From: Massilia sp. KIM | Lineage (GTDB): Bacteria; Pseudomonadota; Gammaproteobacteria; Burkholderiales; Burkholderiaceae_D | Direction of reading: 5' to 3' | Assembly (NCBI RefSeq): GCF_002007115.1 | Contig: NZ_MVAD01000002.1 | Location: forward strand, 62,001-126,000 | Length of the DNA stretch: 64,000 bases | In this document: piece by piece, positions 35,013-47,222 of the stretch | Layout: the number at the start of each line of letters is the position of its first letter | Numbering within the stretch: the first letter of the stretch is position 1 | Made by a program: the position numbers and the translations under genes | The notes under the pieces: generated by a model | The model's input: only the letters and a program-made list of their open reading frames with translations | Told to the model about the DNA's origin: nothing | Databases searched by the model: none

Positions 35013-36962
35013 ATGAGAAAGCCTCTGCGAGTCACCACCCTTTCCCGCCTGCTGGCGTCCTGCCTCGGACTGACGCTGGCGCTGCCGGCGCTGGCGGAGC
35101 GGGGTGAGGTGCAGGCCGACGACCTGGCCGACCTCTCGATCGAGGAACTGGCCAACATCCAGGTGACCTCGGTGTCCAAGCGCCCCGAGCGCCTGCAGGA
35201 TGCTGCCGCCTCGGTGTTCGTGATCACCAACGACGACATCCGCCGCTCCGGCGCCGCCACCCTGCCCGAGGTGCTGCGCCTGGCGCCCAACCTCTATGTG
35301 GCGCGCTCCAGCAGCCACGGCTATTCGATCAGCGCGCGCGGCATGAACACCAGCGGCAATTCGGTCTCGAACAAGCTGCTGGTGCTGGTCGACGGCCGCA
35401 GCGTGTATACGCCGCTGTTCGCCGGCGTGTTCTGGGACGCCCAGGACCTGGTGCTGGAGGACATCGAGCGCATCGAAGTGGTGAGCGGGCCGGGCGGGGT
35501 GCTGTGGGGCCTGAACGCGGTCAATGCGGTGATCAACATCAGCACCCGCTCGGCGCGCGATACCGCCAGCACCCTGGCCGCCGCCCGGGTCGATACCGAT
35601 GGCGGCAGCGCGGTGGTTCGCCACGGCCGCGCCGAGGGTGAACTGGCCTGGCGCGCCTTCGCCCAGGTGAGCAAGCACGACAACACCGAACTGGCCAGCG
35701 GCGCGCCGGTCAACGACAGCTACCGGCGCTGGCTGGCCGGCATGCGCGCCGACTGGGCGCGCGGGCGCGACCGGGTAACCGTGAACGCCAACCTGATCCG
35801 CGGCCGGCTCGAGCAGCCGGAGCCGGGCGCGCTGACGGTCACCGGCTTCGATCCCCAGCTCGACCGCATCGAATCCGACGGCGCCAACCTGACTGCGCGC
35901 TGGGACCGCAGCCTCGACGGCGGCGCCGGCCTGAGCGTGCAGGCCTATGTCGACCACACCTCGCGCAAGGTGCCGCCGCTGTTCTCGGAGCGCCGCACCA
36001 CGGCCGACCTGCAGTTCCAGCACACCCTGGCGCCCTGGGGCGCGCATAGCGTGGTGTGGGGCGCCAACGTCCGCCACAGCCGCGACCGCATCGACAACGG
36101 CGAGATCGTGGCCTTCCTGCCGGCGCGCAGCAGCCAGCGCTGGGCCAGCCTGTTCGTGCAGGACGAGATCGCGCTGCGCGAGGACTGGCGCCTGACCCTG
36201 GGCAACCGGGTCGAGTACAACGAATACACGGGCGCCGAATGGCTGCCCAGCCTGCGCCTCTCGTGGCGCCTGTCGCCCCACCACGCCTTCTGGAGCGCCG
36301 CCTCGCGCACCGTGCGCGCGCCCTCGCGCCTGGACGTCGACACCTTCATCCCGGCGCGTCCGCCCTACCTGCTGCGCGGCGGCCCCCAGGTGCGCGGCGA
36401 AGTGGCCAAGGTGTTCGAACTGGGCTACCGCGGCCAGCCGCTGCCGGAGCTGTCCTGGTCGCTGACCCTGTTCCACCACGACTACGACGACCTGCGCACC
36501 CAGGAGATCGACCCCAGCGGCACCTTCATCACCTTCGCCAGCCTGATGGAAGGCCGCTCGACCGGCGTCGAGGCCTGGGGCGGATGGCAGGCGGCGCGCA
36601 ACTGGCGCCTGTCGGCCGGCTTCACCGCCATGCACCAGAGCCTGCGCCTCAAGCCGGGCAGCAACGACATCAACGGCCCGCGCATGGCCGAGCGCGATCC
36701 GCGCCATACCTGGCAGCTGCGCTCGAGCCATGCCATCGACGACAGCCGCGAGCTCGACCTGATGCTGCGCCGGGTGGGTGCGACCTTCGGGGTGGAGTCG
36801 TACACGGCGCTGGATGCGCGCTTCGGCTGGCGCCTGCGCCCGGGAATGACGCTGTCGGTGTTCGGCGAGAACCTCACCGGCAGCCATGCGGAATACGGTC
36901 CGGTGGCTTACCGGACCGAGATCGAACGCCGGATCGGCGTGAAGGCGGTGTGGGAGTATTGA
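35013..36962 (+). CDS. TonB-dependent outer-membrane receptor
   Basis: A 649-residue outer-membrane protein. After a signal peptide (ending LALPALA), the segment DLADLSIEELANIQVTSV precedes the plug, which runs to about residue 165 (ERLQDAAASVFVITNDDIRR, then RIEVVSGPGGVLWGLNAVNA). The rest is a 22-strand-type barrel ending in the aromatic VWEY. The DLSIEELANI opening is common in receptors of Proteobacteria with no siderophore gene nearby. Ligand is not predictable: no iron, cobalamin or sugar transport genes flank it, and no Fur box was found upstream. Intact and full length. Confidence 0.93.
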   Translation: MRKPLRVTTLSRLLASCLGLTLALPALAERGEVQADDLADLSIEELANIQVTSVSKRPERLQDAAASVFVITNDDIRRSGAATLPEVLRLAPNLYVARSSSHGYSISARGMNTSGNSVSNKLLVLVDGRSVYTPLFAGVFWDAQDLVLEDIERIEVVSGPGGVLWGLNAVNAVINISTRSARDTASTLAAARVDTDGGSAVVRHGRAEGELAWRAFAQVSKHDNTELASGAPVNDSYRRWLAGMRADWARGRDRVTVNANLIRGRLEQPEPGALTVTGFDPQLDRIESDGANLTARWDRSLDGGAGLSVQAYVDHTSRKVPPLFSERRTTADLQFQHTLAPWGAHSVVWGANVRHSRDRIDNGEIVAFLPARSSQRWASLFVQDEIALREDWRLTLGNRVEYNEYTGAEWLPSLRLSWRLSPHHAFWSAASRTVRAPSRLDVDTFIPARPPYLLRGGPQVRGEVAKVFELGYRGQPLPELSWSLTLFHHDYDDLRTQEIDPSGTFITFASLMEGRSTGVEAWGGWQAARNWRLSAGFTAMHQSLRLKPGSNDINGPRMAERDPRHTWQLRSSHAIDDSRELDLMLRRVGATFGVESYTALDARFGWRLRPGMTLSVFGENLTGSHAEYGPVAYRTEIERRIGVKAVWEY

Positions 36963-36966
36963 AGGC

Positions 36967-36989
36967 GGTGGACGGCGGCGCCGTCCACC
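36967..36989. terminator. Hairpin between the convergent receptor and purB genes
   Basis: GGTGGACGGC (36967-36976) pairs with GCCGTCCACC (36980-36989). There is no T run, so a terminator role is only suggested by position between convergent genes. Confidence 0.4.
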
Positions 36990-36996
36990 TTGCGCC

Positions 36997-39151
<2,155 letters not shown>

Positions 39152-39159
39152 GGCGGCGC

Positions 39160-40101
39160 ATGAACCTCCCCGCCACGCTGCTCAGCACGGCCGTCTTCGG
39201 CGAAGCCCTGGTCGACGACTTCAGCACCGAGCAGGTGGTCGGCGGCGCGCCCTTCAACGTGGCGCGCCACCTGGCGGCCTTCATGGCGCCGCAGCTGATG
39301 ATCACCCGCATCGGCAACGACCGCCTGGGCCAGCTGGTGCGCGCCGAATTCGAGCGCTTCGCCATGAGCGAGGCCGGGCTGCAGACCGACCCGATCGAGG
39401 AGACCGGCCGGGTGCTGGTCGAGCGCGGCGCGCGCGGCGGGCACCGCTTCACCATCCTGCCCAACCAGGCCTACGACTTCATCGACCGCGAGGCCGCGGC
39501 CGCCGCGGCTGGCCGGGCGCAGGCGGGGATCGTCTACTTCGGCACCCTGGCCCAGCGCCACGAGCGCTCGCGCGCGGCCCTGGCCGGCGTGCTCGAGGCC
39601 ACCCACGCGCTGCGCTTCCTCGACCTCAACCTGCGCGAAGGCCAGTTCGACGAGCGCTGCGTCACCCGCTCGCTGCATGCGGCCAACGTGGTCAAGGTCA
39701 ACGAGGAGGAGTTGCAGGCGCTGTTCGGCTGGTATTTCCAGATGAAGCCCGAGGATCCGCCGCTGTCGGCCGAGGAAGTGCACGCCTCCTGCCAGGCCTT
39801 GCTGCGCATGTTCTCGCTGGACGCCCTGATCGTCACCCTGGGCAGCCGGGGTTCGGCCTATTTCGGCGCGGACGGGCAGGTGCTGCACCACCGCGACAAT
39901 CCGGCGCCGCCCTTCATCATCGACACGGTGGGGGCGGGGGATGCTTTCGCGGCGATCTTCCTGCTCGGGAAGGTGCGCGGCTGGGCGCTGGAGCAGACGC
40001 TGGCGCGGGCCAACGAATTCGCGGGGGCGGTGTGCGCGATTCCCGGGGCGGTGCCGCGCGACCTGGGTTTCTACGACAGGTGGATGGCGCGCTGGCGCTA
40101 G
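39160..40101 (+). CDS. PfkB-family carbohydrate kinase (fructokinase-like)
   Basis: A 313-residue ribokinase-fold sugar kinase. The N-terminal glycine motif is VVGGAPFNVARHLA, typical of fructokinase-like members, and the C-terminal PfkB signature DTVGAGDAFAA contains the catalytic aspartate (second D). The start is the ATG at 39160, eight bases after the GST stop; longer upstream extensions in this frame overlap the GST gene and are rejected. The likely substrate is a hexose, but no sugar transporter or glycosidase is nearby to narrow this down. Confidence 0.88.
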   Translation: MNLPATLLSTAVFGEALVDDFSTEQVVGGAPFNVARHLAAFMAPQLMITRIGNDRLGQLVRAEFERFAMSEAGLQTDPIEETGRVLVERGARGGHRFTILPNQAYDFIDREAAAAAAGRAQAGIVYFGTLAQRHERSRAALAGVLEATHALRFLDLNLREGQFDERCVTRSLHAANVVKVNEEELQALFGWYFQMKPEDPPLSAEEVHASCQALLRMFSLDALIVTLGSRGSAYFGADGQVLHHRDNPAPPFIIDTVGAGDAFAAIFLLGKVRGWALEQTLARANEFAGAVCAIPGAVPRDLGFYDRWMARWR

Positions 40102-40116
40102 GGCGCCAGGCGCGGG

Positions 40117-40139
40117 CCGGCGGCGCGCGGCGCCGCCGG
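40117..40139. terminator. Hairpin between the convergent kinase and bfr genes
   Basis: CCGGCGGCG (40117-40125) with CGCCGCCGG (40131-40139) forms a strong GC stem without a T run. A terminator role is inferred from position only. Confidence 0.35.
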
Positions 40140-40146
40140 TGAGACC

Positions 40147-40617
40147 TTACTCGGCCATCTGGCTCTGCAGGTAGTTCTGGATGCCGATCTTGACGATCAG
40201 GTCGAGCTGGGTCTCCAGCCACTCGATGTGCTCCTCGGTGTCTTCCAGGATTTCCAGCAGCAGGTCGCGCGAGACGTAGTCGTGCGCCACCTCGGCCGCC
40301 GCAATGCCTTCCTTGACCGTCACCTGGGCCGCGCGCTCGAGCTTGAGGTCGCATTCCAGCATTTCCTGGGTCGATTCGCCGATCAGGAGCTTGTGCAGCG
40401 CCTGCAGGTTGGGCAGGCCGTCCAGCATCAGGATGCGGTCGATCAGCTTGTCCGCATGCTTCATCTCGCCGATCGACTCCTCGTACTCCTTCTTGCCGAG
40501 GCGCTCGAAGCCCCAGTGGCGGTACATGCGCGCGTGCAGGAAGTACTGGTTGATCGCGGTGAGCTCGTTGGTCAGCTGCGCGTTCAGCAGACGGATGACG
40601 TTTTGATCGCCTTTCAT
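40147..40617 (-). CDS. bfr: Bacterioferritin
   Basis: A 156-residue haem-containing ferritin that stores iron as a 24-mer. The ferroxidase ligands E18, E51, H54, E94, E127 and H130 and the haem ligand M52 fall at the standard bacterioferritin positions (for example [10 protein letters not shown] for E51, M52, H54). The start at 40617 gives the usual length. It lies downstream of, and on the same strand as, bfd, whose product reduces and releases iron from bacterioferritin, separated by about 300 bp. Confidence 0.97.
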   Translation of the reverse strand: MKGDQNVIRLLNAQLTNELTAINQYFLHARMYRHWGFERLGKKEYEESIGEMKHADKLIDRILMLDGLPNLQALHKLLIGESTQEMLECDLKLERAAQVTVKEGIAAAEVAHDYVSRDLLLEILEDTEEHIEWLETQLDLIVKIGIQNYLQSQMAE

Positions 40618-40920
40618 GGTGCTTGCCCTTGGTGTTTTTGAATGGGCTCCATGATAGCAAACCGGCAGGCCCCGGTCGCCCTCCAAAGGGCGAAATCTTG
40701 CGAAGAAACCGCGAAAAATCGCAGCAAAATCCACAAAACAGGGCGTAATGGAAAGCGTTCTCACTCCATCTTGAGAACGCTTCTCGCTACCGCGCGAAGC
40801 GGCCCCGAACGGGGCTGGAGGCGCGCCCAATGCGCGAGTCGGATGTTCGGGAGAATGGGCGGGATGTCAACGACGAAGCCCCGTCGCGGAACGGGGCTGG
40901 AGGCGGGTTCAGCGAGTGGA
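40618..40920 (-). other. 303-bp region between bfd and bfr with hairpins and a direct repeat
   Basis: It contains an 11-bp stem AAGCGTTCTCA (40753-40763) / TGAGAACGCTT (40772-40782), and two copies of GAACGGGGCTGGAGGCG (about 40808-40824 and 40892-40908), each able to form a CCCCG/CGGGG hairpin. TATCAT (complement of 40651-40656) may be the bfr -10. No gene is supported here. Confidence 0.6.
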
Positions 40921-41130
40921 TCAGGCCGCTTGCGGGACGCGGCGCACTTCGGTGATGGTGGTCTTGCTGTCGATGTGCTCGTGCAGGACTTCGCGCGCAT
41001 AGCTGACGCATTTGCCGCACATGGTGCCGACGCCGAGTTCCTTGCGCAGTTCGGCCATCGAAGAGATGCCCAGGTCGGCCGCCTGGCGGATTTCACGGTC
41101 GGAGATGTTGTTGCAGACGCAGACGATCAT
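40921..41130 (-). CDS. bfd: Bacterioferritin-associated ferredoxin
   Basis: A 69-residue [2Fe-2S] protein. Cluster ligands are visible as CVCN near the N-terminus (residues 4 and 6) and GTMCGKC further on, the Bfd pattern. It docks on bacterioferritin and donates electrons to mobilise stored iron. The start at 41130 follows GGAAAAG. A Fur-like box covers its promoter, which fits induction in iron starvation, when iron release is needed. Confidence 0.95.
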   Translation of the reverse strand: MIVCVCNNISDREIRQAADLGISSMAELRKELGVGTMCGKCVSYAREVLHEHIDSKTTITEVRRVPQAA

Positions 41131-41182
41131 GTGAATCTTTTCCTTGCCGGTTTGGCTTGTCGGTTCGGCAGTTGCCAGTTGA

Positions 41183-41209
41183 TCTATAAAATGCGAATCA
41201 TTCTCATTT
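41183..41209 (-). promoter_or_regulatory. bfd promoter with Fur-like box
   Basis: On the minus strand, TATAGA (complement of 41183-41188) is a probable -10. Immediately upstream, 41191-41209 (plus strand ATGCGAATCATTCTCATTT) resembles the 19-bp Fur consensus. A repressor bound here would cover the space between -35 and -10. Confidence 0.7.
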
Positions 41210-41295
41210 GCGTTGCCATTCTCCAGAATTTCTGCGGCGAACGCAAGCGAATTTTGCGATCCGAGCGCCAATTTTTTAAGCGATATCAGCCTGCA

Positions 41296-41314
41296 AATAG
41301 AAATAATTCGCATT
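41296..41314 (+). promoter_or_regulatory. Fur-like box upstream of feoA
   Basis: AATAGAAATAATTCGCATT fits the Fur 6-1-6 pattern and shares ATTCGCATT with the bfd box in the opposite orientation. TATGAT at 41321-41326 may be the feoA -10. The transcript would have a leader of about 100 nt. Confidence 0.65.
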
Positions 41315-41432
41315 TAGGTTTATGATGCTGGTATCTGTTTCATCCGCGCTACATCACCTGGTTCCCCGCCCCGGCGAGGACGACGGTGCTTGTACGCTTT
41401 TCATCCCGCAGCACCTACGCACGGACGCGACC

Positions 41433-41693
41433 ATGACCCTTGCTCCTTCCCTCACCACGCTCGACTCGCTCAAGGCCGGACAGAGCGCCACCGTGATCCA
41501 CCTGGCTCCGCACACCACGCAGCAGGGCGGCACCGACGTCCAGCGCCGCCTGATGGAACTCGGCTTCGTGCCCGGCGAGCGCATCCGCGTGCTCAAGCGC
41601 GTGCTGGGCGGGCCGCTGGCGGTCAAGGTCGGGCAGTCCACCTTCGCGCTGCGCCGCTTCGAAGCGGCCCTGGTGTCGATCCAGCCGGAATAA
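41433..41693 (+). CDS. feoA: Ferrous iron transport protein A
   Basis: An 86-residue SH3-like protein with the FeoA core LKAGQSATVIHL, RRLMELGFVPGERIRVLKR and GPLAVKVGQSTFALRRFEA. It assists FeoB in ferrous iron uptake. The ATG at 41433 was chosen since the N-terminal extension in the same frame is unlike FeoA and lies in the leader. Its stop is three bases before feoB, so the two are coupled. Confidence 0.95.
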   Translation: MTLAPSLTTLDSLKAGQSATVIHLAPHTTQQGGTDVQRRLMELGFVPGERIRVLKRVLGGPLAVKVGQSTFALRRFEAALVSIQPE

Positions 41694-41696
41694 ACA

Positions 41697-43574
<1,878 letters not shown>

Positions 43575-43575
43575 G

Positions 43576-43833
43576 ATGCAGGAACTGGCGGTCGGGATCA
43601 TCGTCGTGCTGGCCGCGCTCTACCTGGGCGCGAAATACCTGCCGGCCGCCTGGCGCCGCAAGCTGGTGCATCGCCTGTCGCAGGGCGGGGAGCGCTCGGC
43701 GCTGGTGCGCTGGCTGGACACCTCGGCCAGCTGCGGCAGCGGCTGCGACAGCTGCAACACCTGCGAGCCGGCCGCGCCCCAGCCGCCGGCCGGGGGCAAG
43801 CACCGGGTGATCAAGCTGCACGAGAAGCGCTGA
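43576..43833 (+). CDS. Small Cys-rich membrane protein associated with FeoB
   Basis: An 85-residue protein with an N-terminal membrane segment (VGIIVVLAALYLGAKYLPAA) and a cysteine cluster CGSGCDSCNTC, the shape of FeoB-associated Cys-rich proteins. It is not a winged-helix FeoC. The ATG one base after the feoB stop region is preceded by GGAGG. The cysteines could bind iron or a cluster and act in FeoB assembly or electron supply; the role is inferred from context. Confidence 0.8.
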   Translation: MQELAVGIIVVLAALYLGAKYLPAAWRRKLVHRLSQGGERSALVRWLDTSASCGSGCDSCNTCEPAAPQPPAGGKHRVIKLHEKR

Positions 43834-43860
43834 GCTGGCCGCCGCGGCCGCCTGCGGCGG

Positions 43861-44247
43861 CTACTCCTTGCCGGCCTCGGTCACCACGTGCCAGACCCCG
43901 CCGACCCCATCCCCGGTCTTGTCCCCTTCCTTCTGGTCCTTGATGAAGGTGTAGAGCGGTTTGCCCCTGTGCACCAGCTGCTTGCTGCCGTCCTCGCGCG
44001 TGATGCTCGAGTAGGGCGGATTGAGCCGCATCCCGGCCGCGTTCACCGGCGGCCAGTTCTTTGCGCAGGTCCCGCTGCAGGCGCTGCGCCCACCCCCCGC
44101 TTCATCCTTGTCGAAGGTGTAGACGGTCTTGCCGTTGGCGTCGACCAGCACGCCGTTCGCGCTGCGCAGCGGCGTGCCGTCCGCCGCGAGCGCGGGCCCG
44201 GCCAGCAGCAATGCCAGGGAGAAAATTCCAACTTGCATAGGCTTCAT
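43861..44247 (-). CDS. Exported secreted-repeat protein (COG4315 type)
   Basis: A 128-residue protein with signal peptide MKPMQVGIFSLALLLAGPALA. It contains two copies of the ~45-residue secreted repeat: VLVDANGKTVYTFDKDEAG with CSGTCAKNWPP, and REDGSKQLVHRGKPLYTFIKD ending GVWHVV. The two cysteines probably form a disulfide. Function of the family is unknown. A perfect AGGAGG precedes the ATG. Confidence 0.9.
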   Translation of the reverse strand: MKPMQVGIFSLALLLAGPALAADGTPLRSANGVLVDANGKTVYTFDKDEAGGGRSACSGTCAKNWPPVNAAGMRLNPPYSSITREDGSKQLVHRGKPLYTFIKDQKEGDKTGDGVGGVWHVVTEAGKE

Positions 44248-44319
44248 GGCGACCTCCTGATGTGAAAGGGTAGCCCGTCCATTCTAGCCCCGCGGCGCCG
44301 AAGTGCACGCCGCAATGCA

Positions 44320-45195
44320 TCATGGGCCCTGCAGCGCCGCGATCAGGCGCTGGGCGTCGTAGGGCGCATGCACCTTGATGTCGTTGTCGAAGTAGCAGTA
44401 GACGTCGCGCGCGGCGCGCCGCGGCGGCGCCCGCTGCGCGATCAGGCGCGCGTCCGGCGGCTGGCCGCCGTCGCGCCAGGCGCGGATGCGGGCGGCCCAG
44501 TGCGCGATCGCCGCGTCGTCGTAGCCGCTGGCGTAGAGCTCCTTGTCGCCATGCAGGCGCAGGTAGACGAAATCGGCGGTGAGGTCCTCGAACTGCGGCC
44601 AGCGCCCGGCCGTGTCGGCCACCACCAGGGCCACCTTGTAGCGGCGCAGCAGGGCCACGAAGGCCGGATCCACGAAGCTCTCGTGGCGGATCTCGACCGC
44701 GTGCCGCAGCGGCCGCCTGGGGCCGGGGTCGAGCATGACCCTGCCTTCCATGCGCGGCTCGTGGCGCAGGGCGCGCTCCAGCGCCGCATCGGTGTCGCGC
44801 GGCAGCAGCGACAGGAAGTGTTCGAAGCGTTCCGGCTCGAAGGCGAAATTGGGCGGAAACTGCCACAGGAAGGGGCCGAGCTTCTCGCGCAGCGCGAACA
44901 CGCCCGAGGCCAGCACGTTGGCCAGCGGCGCCTCGACCTCGCGCAGGCGCAGCATGTGGGTCAGGAAGCGGTTGCCCTTGACCGCGAACACGAAGCCGGG
45001 CGGGGTGGCGGCGTACCAGGCGGCATAGCTGGCCGGCCGCTGCAGGGCATAGAAGGAGCCGTTGATCTCGATGCTAGCCAGCCGGCTGGCCGCGTATTCC
45101 AGCTCGAGCCGCTGGGCCAGCCCGGGCGGATAGAAGCTGCCGCGCCAGGGCGCGTAGCGCCAGCCGGAAATGCCGATGTAGGTTGCGCCGCTCAT
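44320..45195 (-). CDS. DUF72 family protein (YecE-like)
   Basis: A 291-residue TIM-barrel protein of the DUF72 family. The start TYIGISGWRYAPWRGSFYPPG, the segment EINGSFYALQRPASYAAWYAATP, FAVKGNRFLTHMLRL and the end DVYCYFDNDIKVHAPYDAQRL are characteristic. The biochemical role is not established. It stands alone, divergent from the GST gene. Confidence 0.93.
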   Translation of the reverse strand: MSGATYIGISGWRYAPWRGSFYPPGLAQRLELEYAASRLASIEINGSFYALQRPASYAAWYAATPPGFVFAVKGNRFLTHMLRLREVEAPLANVLASGVFALREKLGPFLWQFPPNFAFEPERFEHFLSLLPRDTDAALERALRHEPRMEGRVMLDPGPRRPLRHAVEIRHESFVDPAFVALLRRYKVALVVADTAGRWPQFEDLTADFVYLRLHGDKELYASGYDDAAIAHWAARIRAWRDGGQPPDARLIAQRAPPRRAARDVYCYFDNDIKVHAPYDAQRLIAALQGP

Positions 45196-45316
45196 CCGGC
45201 CACGATAGCGCCGGGCCCGCTAGCGCATCGTGCGCTGGCGCACCCAGCCGAGACAGTTGTTGGCGGGCGCGCAACAGTGCTAAGCTTGCCGCCTCTATCA
45301 CTTCGCCAGGTACCTC

Positions 45317-45988
45317 ATGATCGTCGTCCATCACCTGAACAATTCGCGCTCGCAGCGCATCCTGTGGCTGCTGGAGGAACTGGGGCTGGACTACGAGATC
45401 AAAAAGTACCAGCGCGATCCGAAGACCATGCTGGCCCCGCCCGAACTGCGCGCCGTCCACCCGCTCGGCAAGTCGCCGGTGATCAGCGACGGCGACACCG
45501 TGGTGGCCGAGTCGGGCGCCATCATCGAATACCTCACCGGCCGCTACGGCGACGGGCGCCTGGTGCCGCCCGCGGGCACGCCCGAGCGCCTGCGCTACAC
45601 CTATTTCCTGCACTTCGCCGAAGGCTCGGCCATGCCGCCCCTGCTCATGAAGCTGGTGTTCGACCGCATCGAGAACGGCCCCATGCCCTTCTTCGCCAGG
45701 CCGATCGCGCGCTCGATCGCGCGCAAGGTGAAGGAGAGCTTCATCCAGCCCAACATCCGCAAGCAGTTCGACTTCCTCGAGGCGGAGCTGGGCAAGACCG
45801 GCTGGTTCGCCGGCGCCGCGTTCAGCGCCGCCGACATCCAGATGAGTTTCCCGCTCGAGGCGGCGGCTTCGCGCGCGGGCCTGGGCAGCCAGTATCCACG
45901 CCTGGCTGCCTTCCTCGACGCGATCCACGCGCGCCCGGCCTACCAGCGCGCGCTCGAGCGCGGCGGCAAGTACGACATGGTCAAGTAA
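45317..45988 (+). CDS. Glutathione S-transferase family protein, second copy
   Basis: A 223-residue GST with the N-terminal domain IVVHHLNNSRSQRILWLLEE, cis-Pro motif HPLGKSPVI and ESGAIIEYLTGRYGDG. The C-terminal helical part keeps FSAADIQMSFPLEAA. It is not closely similar to the GST at 38537. The NNSRSQR active-site region is typical of a fungal/bacterial group with serine or asparagine as the catalytic residue. Substrate unknown. Confidence 0.92.
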   Translation: MIVVHHLNNSRSQRILWLLEELGLDYEIKKYQRDPKTMLAPPELRAVHPLGKSPVISDGDTVVAESGAIIEYLTGRYGDGRLVPPAGTPERLRYTYFLHFAEGSAMPPLLMKLVFDRIENGPMPFFARPIARSIARKVKESFIQPNIRKQFDFLEAELGKTGWFAGAAFSAADIQMSFPLEAAASRAGLGSQYPRLAAFLDAIHARPAYQRALERGGKYDMVK

Positions 45989-46013
45989 GCGGGGCGCGCA
46001 CGCCATTCACGAC

Positions 46014-46799
46014 ATGGATAAACAGGCAAAGCTGCTCGCGATCGACGGCCTGAACATCGTGCGCCGCGTCTACGAGGCCAGCCCCGAGCCGGACTCGGAC
46101 CTGAAGGCCGGCATCGCGCTGCGCCACGCCTTCTCGTCCTTCCGCAAGCTGCTGGAGGCGCACGAGCCGACCCACGTGCTGGCCGCCTTCGACTACGGCG
46201 GCCAGACCTGGCGCCACGCGCTCTATCCGCGCTACCGCGAGGGCCGCGCCGCCATGCCGGCCGAGCTGCGCGCGGCCCTGCCCGAGTTCCACGAGCGCCT
46301 GCGCGGCGCCGGCCTGCAGGTGGTGATGGTGCCCGAGGTCGAGGCCGACGACGTGATCGCCACCGGCGTGATGCGCTGGCTGGCGGAAGGGCGCGGCAGC
46401 GCCATCGTCGCCACCACCGACAAGGACCTGCACCCCCTGATCGCGCACGGCGCCCTGGTGTGGGACCATTTCAAGGGCGAGTGGCACGACGACGCCTGGG
46501 TGCGCCAGCGCTTCGGGGTCGCGCCCGAGCTGCTGCACGACCTGCTGGCGCTGATGGGCGACCCCACCGACGGCGTGCCGGGGGTGTCCAAGATCGGCAT
46601 GAAGACCGCGGCCCGCCTGCTCAACGCCTACGGCAGCCTGGACGCCGTGGTGGCCGGCGCCGGCATCCTCAAGACCCCGCTGGGGGAGAGGCTGCGCGCC
46701 GAGCGTGAGATACTCGCGGTGTCGCGCGAGCTGGTGCGGCTCAAGCTCGACGTGCGGCTGGGCGTCAGCTGGAACATGCTGGCCTACGAATCGTTCTAG
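46014..46799 (+). CDS. 5'-3' exonuclease / flap endonuclease, Xni type
   Basis: A 261-residue protein matching the FEN-1-like 5' nuclease domain without the polymerase domain of PolA. Metal-binding acidic residues are seen in LLAIDGLNIVRR, FDYGGQTWRHALYPRYREGR, EVEADDVIATGV and TTDKDLHPLI, with the helix-hairpin-helix GVPGVSKIGMKTAARLL. In E. coli the homologue Xni (ExoIX) lacks strong nuclease activity; activity here is not predictable. The ribosome site is weak. Confidence 0.85.
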   Translation: MDKQAKLLAIDGLNIVRRVYEASPEPDSDLKAGIALRHAFSSFRKLLEAHEPTHVLAAFDYGGQTWRHALYPRYREGRAAMPAELRAALPEFHERLRGAGLQVVMVPEVEADDVIATGVMRWLAEGRGSAIVATTDKDLHPLIAHGALVWDHFKGEWHDDAWVRQRFGVAPELLHDLLALMGDPTDGVPGVSKIGMKTAARLLNAYGSLDAVVAGAGILKTPLGERLRAEREILAVSRELVRLKLDVRLGVSWNMLAYESF

Positions 46800-46813
46800 A
46801 AGGGACAAGCGGG

Positions 46814-47215
46814 ATGCTGAAGGCTTTGATCGTGGATGCGAGCGCGGTGTCGCGCGGACTGCTCAACACCGTGCTGACCGACGGCGGCTACAACGTGGTC
46901 GGCCAGACCCACACCAGCAGCGCGGCCTACCTGCTCGCGCTCAAGCACCAGCCGCACTTCATCTGCATCGCGCGCGAGCAGGTCGAGGACGGCAACCAGG
47001 TGGTGGAGCAGCTGCGCGCCGAGCTGCCCAAGACCCTGATCTTCATCGTCTCGGGCACCCTCGACGCCCAGGCGGTGCAGGAGGCGCTGGCGCGCGGGGT
47101 GCATGGCTTCATCGTCAAGCCGTTCAAGGCCGACACCGTGCTCAAGACCATCCGCAACACGGTGATCGCCTGGGTCAAGAAGCAGCAGGGGCAGGGCGGG
47201 GCCCAGGAGTCCTAG
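46814..47215 (+). CDS. Response-regulator-like protein lacking the phosphoacceptor aspartate
   Basis: A 133-residue stand-alone receiver domain. It keeps the first acidic strand LIVDAS (D8), the threonine/serine strand LIFIVSGTLDAQA and the lysine in HGFIVKPFKAD. At the position of the phosphorylated aspartate, however, the sequence reads PHFICIAREQ, so alanine A53 replaces it, and the usual second acid after D8 is alanine A9. It is therefore a pseudo-receiver that probably cannot be phosphorylated. It follows the nuclease by 14 bases and precedes a convergent GAF regulator. Its partner is unknown. Confidence 0.85.
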   Translation: MLKALIVDASAVSRGLLNTVLTDGGYNVVGQTHTSSAAYLLALKHQPHFICIAREQVEDGNQVVEQLRAELPKTLIFIVSGTLDAQAVQEALARGVHGFIVKPFKADTVLKTIRNTVIAWVKKQQGQGGAQES

Positions 47216-47222
47216 CAGAGGG

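Noticed and set aside
43576-43833. FeoC regulator
   Set aside because: The protein has a membrane segment and a C-x-x-x-C-x-x-C-type cluster but no winged helix, so FeoC is not supported.
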